From NCBI RefSeq assembly GCF_026151205.1, contig NC_087075.1, positions 4,004,359 through 4,068,358 on the forward strand: a stretch of DNA of 64,000 bases, given 5' to 3'. Of this stretch, positions 20,501 to 29,089 are shown one piece after another. Source of the stretch: Bolinopsis microptera. Lineage: Eukaryota; Ctenophora; Tentaculata; Lobata; Bolinopsidae. Within the stretch, counting starts at the first letter, position 1. Each line of letters opens with the position of its first letter. The notes under the pieces were generated by a model. It ran no database searches. It was not told where the DNA came from and worked only from the letters and a program-made list of their open reading frames with translations. The position numbers and the translations under genes were made by a program.

Positions 20501-22516
20501 TGCCCAAACTTGCTCCTCTTCACTCTGGTATGAGTCCACCACGTAGCGAAGATGCCAGGCAGATACCTCAAAAAATGGTTGGAGAAATTTCCCTTCTTGG
20601 CTCCATTTCATGTATGCCTGGTAGCGAGACACCCCATCCACTTCGTTTCTGCCCGTTGGTTTTCTACCTCTTCCTGTCATCACTAGTGTTGAATGTGTGA
20701 GGGCTGTTGCAACTGCTAGTCTCAGCCTTAAAGAGTCCTCTTTGATGCCAGGATCTATTTGAATCAGATGTCCCAGTATATACAAAGCTTTGCGGTATCG
20801 TTTGTCGTAGACATCACCTGAGGTCATTAACATTTCTAATGGTTCTCTATTTGATAAAATCCAGTTCAGTGTTTCGTCACCGAAGTGAAGAATTTGTCCA
20901 GTGTCTTGAATATTTTTCATAAGCCACCATTGGAAAATTGCCAGTGATCCCTCAGTTGAGTCAGCATACGATTTTATCTGCTGAAGAATTTTTCCATCTG
21001 CCTTTTTTTCGATTTCTTGTTTAAGTCCATTCAATCTTGCCTGAAACTCCATCAGTCCTGGTCGACATGTAATAACCTCAAAGTCAGCCCCGCAGCCTTT
21101 GCTAACCCAAATTACTCTCCCGTCAAACCCAAAGCTTTTCCACAATTGGCATTTTTTCTTCGATGTAATAGCTTTCGTCGTCATGCTTATAACTCCAATC
21201 ATTCTTCTTTCAAAATATCCGCCTTTTTTCCGATTTTCTAGATGAACAATCGTACTGTGTGGCTCACAGCTACCTTCAGTGTCGTTTGTTGGTACCGAGT
21301 AGTCATCATCATCCTCGAAATCTGTCAAAGATTCTACCTCCCACATCCAAGCATCGTCCTCGGAATCTTCACCACCCAGGTAACTATCCTCGGTGTCATA
21401 ATCCTCATCTTGCTCATACTCATCTTCAGGATCTTCTTTCTGGCTATAGATGGATGCGATGCAGCAGACTACTAATATTGCAGTCAGCTGACACAGTCGT
21501 CTCATCTTCTCAGCTTGTCTACAGGAGTATAAACAGTATAAACAGCGTACTGGAGGGTTCAAAAAAAGGTTAAATTTAATTGTGGTAAAGTTGCTTATAT
21601 AATACGCGGATAAAGGTACGTGGGTGCTATATAGTTTGGTCTGCACTCTGCTATATAGTCTGCTACATAGTTTGGTTATAATAATGGAAACGTTTAGAAG
21701 TTCAGTTTAAGGTGCACCATTAACCCTGGCGGCTATAAGGCTTGTTCTCATAACTTTAATTGAGTACGAGCTTCTCCAAGTCCAAAGTCATTTGTCACTC
21801 AATATGTTCTTTGTTTCGTTTTTGCCAAAAAAACTTTCCATAAATTGGCATGGCTGAACTTTGACTATATTTTTGAGTCTCTGCATAAATTATGTTTAGT
21901 CGGGATTGTTAACTATGTCTAATCAACAGCCCCGACAAAAATGCTAAAAGATAATGATGTGCTCCTTGTTCGTCTGAGCTAAACTATTTATTATGACACT
22001 CAAAACACTTTTAATTACGAGTAAAACTGAGCTAAGTAGAGATAGTGTGATATTATTCTTTTGTTATACATTATATAAATTTATAATTAATTTATAATTA
22101 ATTTTACGACGAAGTTGAGTACAAAGGAACGGCCACACCACTCATGATTAATTTTCCCTGCCACGAAAAGAGAAAAGGCATGATCATATCGCTCTCAAGT
22201 GGAGGCAAAATGAAGCGGACGCAACATATAACTATAAGTGAGGCTAAATGTTGCAAAATATGCGGCGGATTTTTTCAATTTAAGGTCGGTCTTTCTGTGT
22301 TGGTGAGCAGCTGCTCAAATGCATCATATCATGGGGTAGGTTTAATACTTTTTTTCTATAAGAACAAACGAGTAATTTTATAGATCGTTACAATTTATTT
22401 CTATTTCAGAGTCTGCCGAGTACCGCACCCAATATGTAGGAATACGTTCCAGTGGGGACTTTAAAGAGCCAGACCAGACAAGGCCAGGGTATAACGCCAA
22501 ATTCTACGTCAACTAG
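8515..22516 (+). CDS. Beta-trefoil-like gene, three 3' exons with very long introns (5' part not found)
   Basis: Exons 8515-8637, 13085-13151 and 22410-22516 each have clean acceptor/donor signals (TCAG, GTTAGC, GTGAGT). They join in phase (0, then 1) and end at a TAG. The encoded segments share a spaced pattern: GxGG, then an aromatic strand FTVHS/FCTLIVKH, then L(S)-rich turn, then a hydrophobic FLAIK/YVGIR strand. This alternation resembles the repeated units of beta-trefoil domains such as fascin/FGF-type folds; the fold is inferred. Upstream exons coding the start were not identified. Intron 1 contains a complete LINE. Intron 2 (9.2 kb) contains two intronless genes on the opposite strand. 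If exon calling is wrong, the three pieces could belong to separate decayed copies, but the matching phases and motif continuity argue against that. Confidence 0.6.
8662..8946. repeat. 18-bp minisatellite (ATAGTTGATAAATTATCA), diverged side
   Basis: Variable copies of an 18-bp unit that is itself nearly palindromic (TTGATAAATTATCAA). It lies immediately beyond the 3' end of the LINE. The same unit, better preserved, lies beyond the LINE's 5' end at 12830-12988. Confidence 0.85.
8951..12829 (-). mobile_element. Full-length APE-type LINE (non-LTR retrotransposon)
   Basis: The element reads on the minus strand. A GC-richer 5' region lies at 12073-12829, one long ORF at 8959-12072, and almost no 3' UTR follows before AT-rich minisatellite. 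No separate gag-like ORF1 is evident. The 5' leader contains a (TTC)n run near 12256 and a GATCA..TGATC hairpin near 12777-12795. It sits in the first intron of the trefoil-like gene in antisense. Both flanks are the same minisatellite, so a target duplication cannot be distinguished from the array itself. Confidence 0.85.
8959..12072 (-). CDS. LINE polyprotein: AP endonuclease plus reverse transcriptase
   Basis: A 1037-residue uninterrupted frame. The N-terminal endonuclease/exonuclease/phosphatase domain (about residues 70-320) shows the expected series GTLNVRT, GVQEHRI, VGDLNAHL, SQIDYIL and GSDHRLV. The reverse transcriptase (about 530-800) shows KVDNYRGIALTS, motif A FIDFKKAFDSI, motif B GVMQGDTLAPYLF and motif C FADD. 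The tail carries a GYRRPGRP segment usual in RTE/CR1-like LINEs. It nicks target DNA and primes reverse transcription there. All catalytic motifs are present with no stop or frameshift, so the copy may be recent or still active. The clade cannot be fixed by eye. Confidence 0.93.
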   Translation of the reverse strand: MMNLNSTRVKAPNTNLVEGRQFYDLVGLKPNLGGPGDDVLSYPSQHNRISTEPEKKSSNSGSVVSCSRKTFIGTLNVRTVREQYKRIKLASLFLESRVAVLGVQEHRIVHEEEIKIQSFEKGVHLVTTPAWRNTRQAATGGVGFMLTKQAYKAVSLMKSFGKRIFLISFDGNPRLTVITVYSPTEAASNEEAEDFHEGLRSALGEVPAHHLLMVVGDLNAHLSRLNEEDSGWYWHRVSNRNGSLLRDTLLEGNLEATNHRFQKRPGKLWTYLSDGTLSKSQIDYILIRKKWRNSVKDTVVSNSFNSLGSDHRLVVSSVKLSLRKCQNAPRVVRYDYRLLKENKELQALYSVEVKNRFSMLLEEESSEQNDPTIQYGKLMDAVKATNHKLLKPIPRRQRNNPSQDPRVSERRRTLFQAKDAYHENPTEESREVVKECKDALAVSYKEVDEETLVSRIRRAEDAADRCKNKESWDLINDINGRKSKPCSLVDGGSAEGRLKSWKDHFTKLLGQPPSVPDQEIVIQTIHPQQDIETGLFCREELAEARKQIKEGKAYGDDGIAPEILKRVDMDDLILEFCNSALVDGKIPDQWRQLNIVPVPKKGNLTKVDNYRGIALTSIVSKTLNRMILNRIKPAMEKILRINQNGFREGRSTTSHILCLRRILEGARDKNLTALLLFIDFKKAFDSIHRGILMKILLAYGIPEPIVRLIDAMYKETMARVITEDGLTEAFLILAGVMQGDTLAPYLFVIVIDYVMTTALRGKDLGFTVNPRRSRRYPAVKMTDVDFADDLALTTDTAEQAQDLFLSVELAANSVGLHLNESKTKYIRVNLSESDSTVIKAASGQEIEQVDDFVYLGSRIMSAEKDFDVRKAKAWGACHQLKTTWKSGMRRDLKIRVFRATVEPVLLYGSEAWTISQSMTKRINGCYTRMLRMALNIRWPQIINNSDSYGNIPKPSAMIASRRMRLAGHVARHDDLLANQLLFWDPQHGYRRPGRPHLTFLDMLKKGTSLSCVEAIRSVMLDRDVWRGIVVARTKKPT
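12830..12990. repeat. 18-bp minisatellite (ATAGTTGATAAATTATCA), conserved side
   Basis: About nine near-perfect units, with the last two switching to the inverted phase (ATCAACTATTGATAATTT). It abuts the 5' end of the LINE. Confidence 0.9.
13152..14738. other. Intron sequence, no further gene seen
   Basis: Part of intron 2 of the trefoil-like gene. AT-rich; the last few hundred bases are the likely 3' UTR of the antisense GPCR. The short open frames here lack protein-like composition. Confidence 0.5.
14739..15740 (-). CDS. Class A (rhodopsin-like) G-protein-coupled receptor, intronless
   Basis: 333 residues, seven hydrophobic segments. The N-terminus has an NLSS glycosylation sequon. TM2 holds FFDLLVC, with Asp at the position of the conserved class A Asp. 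TM3 ends in MAITRFI, so the canonical DRY is reduced to TRF while the Arg is kept. TM7 ends in ALNPVVYF, a good NPxxY. The C-terminal tail (about 60 residues) is rich in Ser/Arg, with likely phosphorylation sites. Ligand unknown. The gene is a single exon lying antisense in intron 2 of the trefoil-like gene, about 3.2 kb from the transglutaminase-like gene on the same strand. The start at 15740 is the only ATG ahead of TM1. Confidence 0.9.
   Translation of the reverse strand: MGNLSSRTPTMDIILTYTSGVISSFGIASTICTMGYFRSQKYQLQTAESCTRYVYKMLNFFDLLVCVSSMFFLIHGKLMLFPDEFKIPSGYWFIFMILMSSVQVTGFLTCMMAITRFINTIWTSYLLDAFAMAISVVLFTVLTSSLEIGPYLFRTSYTVAFILQFIILASMFAVIVGTCCLTLSKLKSAQSEDHDNEERKHTTHTVIWLCFFYCVFNVGNLMVLVAGFSGDSFTLPDFLSLCSTYILLPLKSALNPVVYFTRTDEMQMWLSNLWKKLTAGDGVSDKELEQLQSNRREEILRRRSSSANTRYSGGSRHGSPSSGRKSEKKLEQR
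15741..17867. other. Intergenic/intronic interval between two antisense genes
   Basis: Probable GPCR promoter on the left. Contains short GTGTTATGA(G/T)GTCAC repeats at 16044-16090 and a C homopolymer near 17116-17130. A 129-codon frame at 17189-17578 was judged unconvincing. Confidence 0.45.
17868..18030. repeat. ~16-bp tandem repeat (AATTATGTTGAAATAA)
   Basis: About ten short units of a 15-17-bp AT-rich motif with small length changes between copies. Confidence 0.85.
18226..18525. repeat. 30-bp tandem repeat
   Basis: About ten units of a 30-bp sequence built from TGGATTCTCAAC and TAAAATACATGATAGATG. Single-base variants mark copies 1, 2, 7 and 8. The frame through it is open only because the unit is a multiple of three. 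Confidence 0.92.
18959..21505 (-). CDS. Secreted transglutaminase-like protein with two discoidin-type (F5/8 C) domains, intronless
   Basis: 848 residues from the ATG at 21505, chosen because it opens a good signal peptide (MRRLCQLTAILVVCCIASIYS); an upstream in-frame ATG would add 47 residues ahead of it. After the signal comes a very acidic stretch (about 23-75). A cysteine-bounded module follows (about 80-150, with IWVSKGCGADF) that recalls DUF3011. Then there is an alpha-helical region and a transglutaminase-like core with GGVCG (Cys393) and GHSAYMW (His419) as the expected Cys/His pair. Two beta-sandwich regions (about 595-710 and 725-845) resemble F5/8 type C carbohydrate- or lipid-binding domains. 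Likely an extracellular, matrix- or glycan-bound enzyme or binding protein; true crosslinking activity is not established. It lies antisense inside intron 2 of the trefoil-like gene. Confidence 0.82.
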   Translation of the reverse strand: MRRLCQLTAILVVCCIASIYSQKEDPEDEYEQDEDYDTEDSYLGGEDSEDDAWMWEVESLTDFEDDDDYSVPTNDTEGSCEPHSTIVHLENRKKGGYFERRMIGVISMTTKAITSKKKCQLWKSFGFDGRVIWVSKGCGADFEVITCRPGLMEFQARLNGLKQEIEKKADGKILQQIKSYADSTEGSLAIFQWWLMKNIQDTGQILHFGDETLNWILSNREPLEMLMTSGDVYDKRYRKALYILGHLIQIDPGIKEDSLRLRLAVATALTHSTLVMTGRGRKPTGRNEVDGVSRYQAYMKWSQEGKFLQPFFEVSAWHLRYVVDSYQSEEEQVWARENIREGYDDPLMIGMGGLNMISYDNTNKDGIRIFAGAVYYYYQPLTLKTFHEIGGVCGAVSSFRVGFCQAFGVPAAHVHQPGHSAYMWYRNGTWKLGNSLSGWTAESNMPPRVQYTWNKRAYYFPVMNEAQKNLKDYRMSEKMRILGMLANPGDRFNILEDATTRCPYNIAAWVDLEVAIMEPSLQKATVISELLPIVLAQRKKDKDIFDIALEKNVISECFGETAAQLTDSKRNKIAYCNKETGDFEIDLVKPSSITEIRMQWSKKGMPEEYDIYAMSEENNYVLVKSVRTEEDHKIEANRWIHLDGWEIKTTKIKVDVKKSKSNIDIRIRHFKVFGINLDVIINVSKGKPVTASPGSSDPEALVDGTKSTLWCGNSEDSWFEIDLKQICAISEIELSWVDSSRPEKVEVAYKVGTGPETRISAMKPFEKVPLEMDCGSTVMVKISGGKQEVQGIKVSGVAYSTKDILKMKVNIGLEDLAITAPKMDLKNAIDKLAWSTWTKGKKDTLRKL
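21506..22409. other. Promoter region of the transglutaminase-like gene and remaining intron
   Basis: Minus-strand TATA-like AT-rich sequence lies near 21590-21610. ATAGTCTGCTA-type short repeats occur at 21630-21680. No exon was recognised before 22410. Confidence 0.4.
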
Positions 22517-23542
22517 TTGTAAGTTACCTTCTCTTTCTCTTTCTTAATCAGTTTATTTTTAAGTTTCTCGTCCCGGTTTGTTGGTTTCTTTATCACTAAA
22601 CCATTTTTCTATTATAATTTATATTTCTGTACCAAAATCCTCAAAATGTACAGAAAAATATCGTCATCTGGTGGAGTTTCATGAGCATTACCCGAAATAA
22701 AACTTTTTTAGGAAATGAAAGTGCGATCAGATCACTTTTCTTGAATATTGATCCTCTGCCCCACGGTTTGCTCCTCAAGGAGTAGTTTCAGAACTGCTCC
22801 TTCTCTTGAATTCAGATATAATACGTTTTAAAGCAATTTACACGAGAGTATAATGATAATTATAACCAGTTTAATCTTGTTCAGCGTCATCGAAAATGTA
22901 GGGTTACAAGGTTTTCCCTTCGATTTTCATCCTTAAAAAAATCCTTCTATTTTCGATTCTCTGGGCGAGCTAACGCCCCGCTCATATCACTTACAAGTTA
23001 AAATGGAACTTTCACTTCAAAACATGTTTTGTGATTATTATTGTGCTGACTGATACCCTATCCAGCGCGTTTCTCATATGACTCCATCCTTATAACTCCA
23101 TCCTTATGACTCCATCCTTATGACTCCATCCTTATGACTCCATCCTTATGACTCCATCCTTATGACTCCATCCTTATGACTCCATCCTTATGACTCCATC
23201 CTTATGACTCCATCCTTATGACTCCATCCTTATGACTCCATCCTTATGACTCCATCCTTATGACTCCATCCTTATGACTCCATCCTTATGACTCCATCCT
23301 TATGACTCCATCCTTATGACTGCATCCTTATGACTCCATCCTTATGACTCCATCCTTATGACTCCATCCTTATGACTCCATCCTTTGAGCTTAGATTACA
23401 TCCTTTATATCCACTAAAGAGTAGTTTTAGTCACGCTGACTGCAGTATTTTTCTCTTGCATTTCTTAGTCCCGTGTAAAATAAAATGCGTCACATCACCG
23501 AATTCCAAGCAGTATCCTGATCAAATTTCTCTCATATCTTAA
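22517..23542. other. 3' flank of trefoil-like gene and intergenic DNA
   Basis: No gene seen. Contains the 14-bp array listed separately. Confidence 0.4.
23084..23386. repeat. 14-bp tandem repeat (ATGACTCCATCCTT)
   Basis: About 21 almost perfect copies, with one C-to-G variant (ATGACTGCATCCTT) near 23318 and an ATAACTCC variant at the left end. The uniformity suggests recent expansion. Confidence 0.95.
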
Positions 23543-26209
23543 CCCATTAGGGACGATAGGGTCGTTTACGACCCACCTTTTCTAGAGGCTATAGAGGACA
23601 AACCAAAATACTAAACGCCACGAATCTTTCGCACATATGCTCAAAATTTATTGGGCTACATTATTGACTTTCCAGTCGAGACCCAATTAATCACTAACAA
23701 TTAAATAATTAGACTAATTAGTCGTCATAATTGGAAAATATTTAACTTAACTTCTTGCCTTGATTGGGACATTAAAACTTTATGTAGGCTTATTTTTTTG
23801 AAAACAAAATAGTTGCGGGCAACGATTTCCTTGGCACAAATGAAAAGCCCGTGATAATCAAATGTTCACAAACAGAGCTAGACGCTGTTTACTAACTGCG
23901 GTCGCATACGACCCACTCGTCCGGGTCGCAAACGACCCATCACGGTTTTTCGGCTATTACTTCTGAAACAAAGACGTTAGGATAAAATAAAAACTGTAGC
24001 ATAAGTTAAAAACGTATGGTCAATACTGTGTGACTCTAACTTTTCAAAAATAGAGAATTTGGGTCATTAACGACCCACTCGGCTCACTTGCTTATTACTA
24101 CATTTGTCCATGTAACTTCTTGAATTCAGCCTAAAACATGACATCATAAGTGCAAAATCGCCTCTCAGCAAGTGATTATCATCATAAACTGCGAAAAATC
24201 GGTTAAATGGGTCATTAGCGACCCACTAGGACCACAAAATTGATTAATTAAATATAATGTTGTCAAACTTTTACAAATATTAGTATAAAAACATATTATA
24301 TCTTGGTCATTACTCCTGTACGTTGATTTAACTTCTTAAATCGATCAACTGGGTCAATAACGACCCACTCGGAAGTTGAACCACTTCATTAATTATCAGT
24401 ATCATGCTGTTCCACCATCAAGAAAGACACTCGTAGGTCTTAATTCCACACAAACCACGGTGGCTGACAACTAGTCCTTCTGAGATCCAGGGCCAACTGA
24501 AGGGCAGTCATCACTCATCAAAGAGCTGCGAGAATAACACGACTGCATATGCCTGGAGTTGCGTCCTGACTATGGTGCGTGGAAATCTGTACCGAAAGGA
24601 CCGTGGCCGTGTCGCAAAAGAAAAGGAGATCGGCCCTCGTTCCTAACTTGCTAGGTAATAGCCATGCTGTTGTTGTTGCTTATTAGATTCTGTTACCTTT
24701 TTCGTCAATTTCGAATCTTGGTAAACGACCTGCTACAACTCACCGCTTGAGACCCAGGGTCCCACGGTGATCAGATCATGTCACTCAAGAAAAATCCCCT
24801 GAACGAAGTTTACGAGATATCCTGTATCCTTGGGTAAATACTGAAAGAAGAGCGGTCAAATTGCATATTCTAATCCAACATGCCAATCTGTTTGACATTC
24901 CTAGAAAGTACAAGAATAACTAAACAACTGCTGCATTCAGATGGCTAAATCTACAGCTCTGTGAAGAAGGACAAGGAAAAAGTACCCCCCCCCCCCCATC
25001 TGGCTGGCGGTGCTGCAACCTGCAATCTCTCAGACAACTACTCCGTTGTGGGTAACAACCCCGCAACAACGAGGCAGCTTTCAAAACGAAACCAAGTATT
25101 ACGTAATCGGCCGAGAGGGAGGGGGGTTTCCAAATGATTACGCTAGTGTAATTTTGACATAATAGCTATGTGGTGAGGGGCGGGGGGCGGGGCTAAAAAT
25201 TGTCCAATAAGTGATTACGTAATATTATGTCAATGTGAACGGCCCCTAAGAAGTAAAGAAAGGCAGCTGCGAAATGAGTAGATGCAGCCATCTGAAATCT
25301 GAATCCAGCAGTTGTATAGTTCTTCTTGGACTTTTTAGGAATCGGGAAAAGATAGGCATGTTGTTTGTTGTCTCACGACATTACGGTCGTGTACTAACAG
25401 CTGATAAACTCACCTACCTATCAATCCAATTCTGTCCATTATTCGTCAGTGATTGGGTGACGTGATCTACAGATCACCTTGAGACTCCAGATCTCAGGAG
25501 GGCTAGTGGTCATCCACCCGTGGTTTGCGTGGAATTAAGACCTACAAGTGTCTTTCTTGATGGTGGAACAGCATGATACTGATAATTAATGACGTGGTTC
25601 AACTTCCGAGTGGGTCGTTATTGACCCAGTTGATCGATTTTAAAAGTTAAATCAACGTACAGGAGTAATGACCAAGATATAACATGTTTTTATACTAATA
25701 TTTGTAATAGTTTGACAACATTATATTTAATTAATCAATTTTGTGGTCCTGGTGGGTCGCTAATGACCCATCTAACCGATTTTTCGCAGTTTATGATGAT
25801 AATCACTTGCTGAGAGGCGAGTTTGCACTTATGATGTCATGTTTTAGGCTGAATTCAAGAAGTTACATGGACAAATGTAGTAATAAGCAAGTGAGCCGAG
25901 TGGGTCGTTAATGACCCAAATTCTCTATTTTTGAAAAGTTAGAGTCAGACAGTATTGACCATATGTTTTTAACTTATGCTACAGTTTTTATTTTATCCTA
26001 ACGTCTCTGTTTCAGAAGTAATAGCCGAAAAACCGTGATGGGTCGTTTGCGACCCGGACGAGTGGGTCGTATGCGACCATAGCTGTATCTTTTAAAGTAA
26101 ACGAGATACAGATTAGCTTATTTGGATATCTCATTTTTGCTGTAATGTGACCTAGTGTGTTAAACGGCATCAAAATCGGCAAACTTTAAAACTCGTCGTC
26201 CCTAATGGG
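23543..26209. mobile_element. piggyBac-like foldback element (TTAA target, long inverted repeats)
   Basis: The ends are CCCATTAGGGACGA and its reverse complement TCGTCCCTAATGGG, flanked by TTAA on both sides (23539-23542 and 26210-26213), the signature of piggyBac-type transposons. The arms, about 0.7-0.9 kb (23543 to about 24460 and about 25540 to 26209), are near-complete reverse complements. The middle holds degenerate, partly inverted coding relics (for example a frame with IPRKYKNN near 24890) broken by stops, and a GC-box-like segment at 25085-25255. Each arm carries several GGGTCGTTAACGACCC-like palindromes. No intact transposase, so non-autonomous. Confidence 0.85.
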
Positions 26210-26213
26210 TTAA

Positions 26214-27274
26214 AGTTAGTGGAGTGATGACCCTGTATTTTTATGAGGTAATAGTGTCATGTTCTGTTCTGATAACGATAAGGCTAAAAGTTTCAACTTG
26301 CACTTCTTCGTGGCAAACGTTCTTACCAACTACAAATACTTACTTACTTGGGTAACTTGGGTTAAGTTGGGTTCCGAGCTAGAGTGCTACCAGGCCAAGA
26401 ATGTCTTGCATCTCCACCGCCAAGTAGTAGCGCGTCAGAGACACGTGCCACCGGCCCACTCCAGCATTGATTTCCTGTTCTGTCCAGTGTACCCAGGTGT
26501 TGGTGGAGTGTCAGGGAATTCATTGAGGAAGCATCAAGAGTAGGTTTGAAAGTGGTCAAGGTAAGGAGGGACTTGATGCTAGGAGGGACCACGTTGTACA
26601 GTGCAGTACTGTTGGAATAATATTTATATAGTTTTACTGATTTTTCTTAAATTCATTATATTCATTTTCAGAGACGCAGATATTTGCGACATCAATCACT
26701 TTCTGGATTAACATTCATGGCCATGAGTAGTAATTGCACCCTTGATTTTTGCTTTAAAATAATATCTTTTAATACTCTTATAAATTTTATTGTTTTAGCT
26801 GATTTTTTTTTCAACGAATCATCTGAAGACTCGTATTTTTTATTGCAATTAATGTGCATGTGATCTATTAGCCGTTTTGAGAATCAAAAGTATTTTAAGC
26901 ATCAGGGCATGACACCAGTAGTGTTTGTTGTTTTTATCCACAGAAACGTAAATGATTTTTATTTTCATATGATTTAATAATAGTTATCAAACAGTATGTT
27001 TTTATTTTTGCTTTTAAAAGATTCATTTTTACCCATCTACACCGCTTGTTTCTCTTGCTAGAATTACCACTAACTATAAGCTTGTTACTGTTTTCCAAAA
27101 ACTGTATAAATACATATTTCCATTTTAAAATTGTATCATTAGTAAGAATTATGTTTTTCTACTGTCCCCAGATCAATCAATTGCACGTCTTAAAGTTAAG
27201 ATTTAAGCTAAATTAATCATTGTCATTAACTGGTAACTTAAACTACTAACTAATTAAAACTATTAACTATATAG
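26214..27274. other. Interval with a GC-richer repeat-like segment and possible stray exon end
   Basis: 26330-26640 is notably richer in GC than its surroundings, is open on both strands for short distances, and may be the tail of an interspersed repeat. At 26672-26711 a short frame follows TTTTCAG and ends DINHFLD then TAA; it looks like a terminal exon but no partner was found. The rest is AT-rich. Confidence 0.3.
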
Positions 27275-27409
27275 CAAGATGTATGACCTGGTGCAGAACA
27301 TGGGTCAAATCCCACCTTGTGATAGTTTCAAACAGGGTCATCAGAACGACGGATCAGGTCACTTGTGGTGTGTAATAGCTAACACTCCCCACGGACAGAT
27401 CCAGCAAAG
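27275..27409 (+). CDS. Isolated exon, possibly DM9 (DUF3421)-like
   Basis: Bounded by an acceptor ATATAG and donor GTACGT. The frame encodes a NMGQIPPCDSF..GSGHLWCVIA..HGQI pattern that recalls the G-IP-A and LYV-RA strands of DM9 repeats, a fold found in invertebrate lectin-like and natterin-related proteins. The match is by eye and modest. No neighbouring exon completing the domain was found before or after, so this may be one exon of a larger gene or a relic. Confidence 0.33.
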
Positions 27410-27539
27410 GTACGTGACCGTCAGATTTTTGAGGAGGAGCTTTTCTGCTGCAGAAAAGCTCCTCTTCAAAAATTACTATTATTTCTTTTTGAATTGAAAT
27501 ATAGTTTTGTTTTACTATACATTTATAGTAAACTGTAGC

Positions 27540-28030
27540 CGAATAGAGGCCGTATGGTGGCTGTATTAGAGGCCGTATAGTGGCCGTATGGTGGCTGTAT
27601 TAGAGGCCGTATAGTGGCCGTATAGTGGTCGTATGGTGGCCATATAGTGGTCGTACAGTGGCCGTTTAGTGGCTGTATGGTGGCCGTATAGTGTCTGTAT
27701 AGTGGCCGTATAGTGGCTGTATAATAGTGGCCGTATAGTGGCCGTATAGTGGCCGTATAGTGGCCGTATAGTGGTCGTATGGTGGCCATATAGTGGTCGT
27801 ACAGTGGCCGTTTAGTGGCTGTATGGTGGCCGTATAGTGTCTGTATAGTGGCCGTATAGTGGCTGTATAATAGTGGCCGTATAGTGGCCGTATATTGGCC
27901 GTATAGTGGCCGTATAGTGGCCGTATAGTGGCCGTATAGTGGCAGTATGGTGGCCGTATAGTGGCTGTATAGTGGCCATATGGTGGCCGTATTGTGGATG
28001 TTTAGTGGCTGTATTAGGGTTCGTATTAAA
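27540..28030. repeat. 12-bp tandem repeat (GTATAGTGGCCG) with higher-order units
   Basis: Roughly forty imperfect 12-bp copies. Two large blocks of about 165 bp repeat in order (27626-27740 and 27772-27880 share the same variants), so a second level of duplication has occurred. Long frames on the minus strand are repeat artefacts. Confidence 0.9.
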
Positions 28031-29089
28031 GAGGCTGTAAAGTGAATAAAGTGCAAACCAAATCTGTTGATTGGGTGTGGCCTCTGTAATAGCAATACCC
28101 ATGAACGTATAGTATATTGTGTAATTAATTTTTGCTCTAATGAATTACTTTTAACATTTTTATGTGAGCTATTAATGAAAAATTGGCAGGTTCAGCCGAC
28201 ATCGAATAAATTCTTTATACTTTTATAACAATCTTGCCATATTTCTCAAAGCACGTTTAGTTTCATTAACAATTTCATGAAAACCCTACAATCTCATGAA
28301 AATAATTCAAAACACATGAGAAAAACTTTATTATCACAGGAACAGAGAAATTCACTGATATTCAGACAGTATGCCAATAATTTATAATGATTGCATAATT
28401 ATAAGTTCATCAGAGCTATGCCCGACTACATATTACGCACCACATCGAATGAACTTATGAGATGACACTGCAAGTACATAACACCTCATATGCCTAGAAC
28501 GAACTTATTAAGATGACCACTTCTAGAACTGTGTTCGCTGGGCAATATATCTTTATTTCTTAATAAATTTTGCATGTGCTGAGAATTTTCGTTAGAGTTA
28601 TTTAAACTTCTTCTGGTCTAATCAAGTCTTGTTAAGCAGCTAGACTTAGTGGGAGTAGCTATATTTAGACACCTCATAGGATGGCATTACTTAATGATGT
28701 GCATTGGAACACAATAGATTAATAGATTGGAATCTGCAACCATGGTTACAGAGCTGCTTCCCTTGAACATTTGTACATTTCTTTAGTTTTCTCAACAAAG
28801 TGAACCCTAGTATTCTCCTATTTTCTTGGTATGAATCTTGTGTATCGCTATTTTTCGCAGTTTAGTCTCCAATCTTGAATCTATAAGTAGCTTGGTTCTA
28901 TAAATAGTTTGGTTCTAAATCTGTTAATAGTTTACCAACTGCTACTGGTTGTAGTTCTGACAGTTTCACTAATTTACCACCTGCTAACCTGCTTGTTTGT
29001 ATAATTAGCTTGGTGATAAAGTTCTGATAGTTTTAATACTTCACTAATTTATCACCTACCCGCCAGTCATTTCTCGTTCTCTTCCTACG
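28031..29089. other. Intergenic stretch upstream of the cysteine-rich gene
   Basis: AT-rich. 28880-29060 has loosely repeated TAGTTTGGTTCTAAA and CACTAATTTA(T/C)CACCT segments and likely includes the promoter and 5' UTR of the gene at 29090. No exon seen. Confidence 0.4.

Noticed and set aside
22144-22383. 79-codon frame just before the last trefoil exon
   Set aside because: Low-complexity hydrophobic end, no splice signals linking it to the following exon, frame closed by the intron.
23084-23386. CRISPR-like regular array
   Set aside because: Units are directly adjacent with no spacers, and the DNA is eukaryotic; the same holds for the 30-, 45- and 46-bp arrays.
25274-25465. 63-codon frame inside the piggyBac-like element
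   Set aside because: Does not read as transposase; the opposite strand matches the inverted relic in the left half instead.
27523-28102. Long Thr/Ile/Arg/Pro/Leu repeat frames
   Set aside because: Readings of the 12-bp array.
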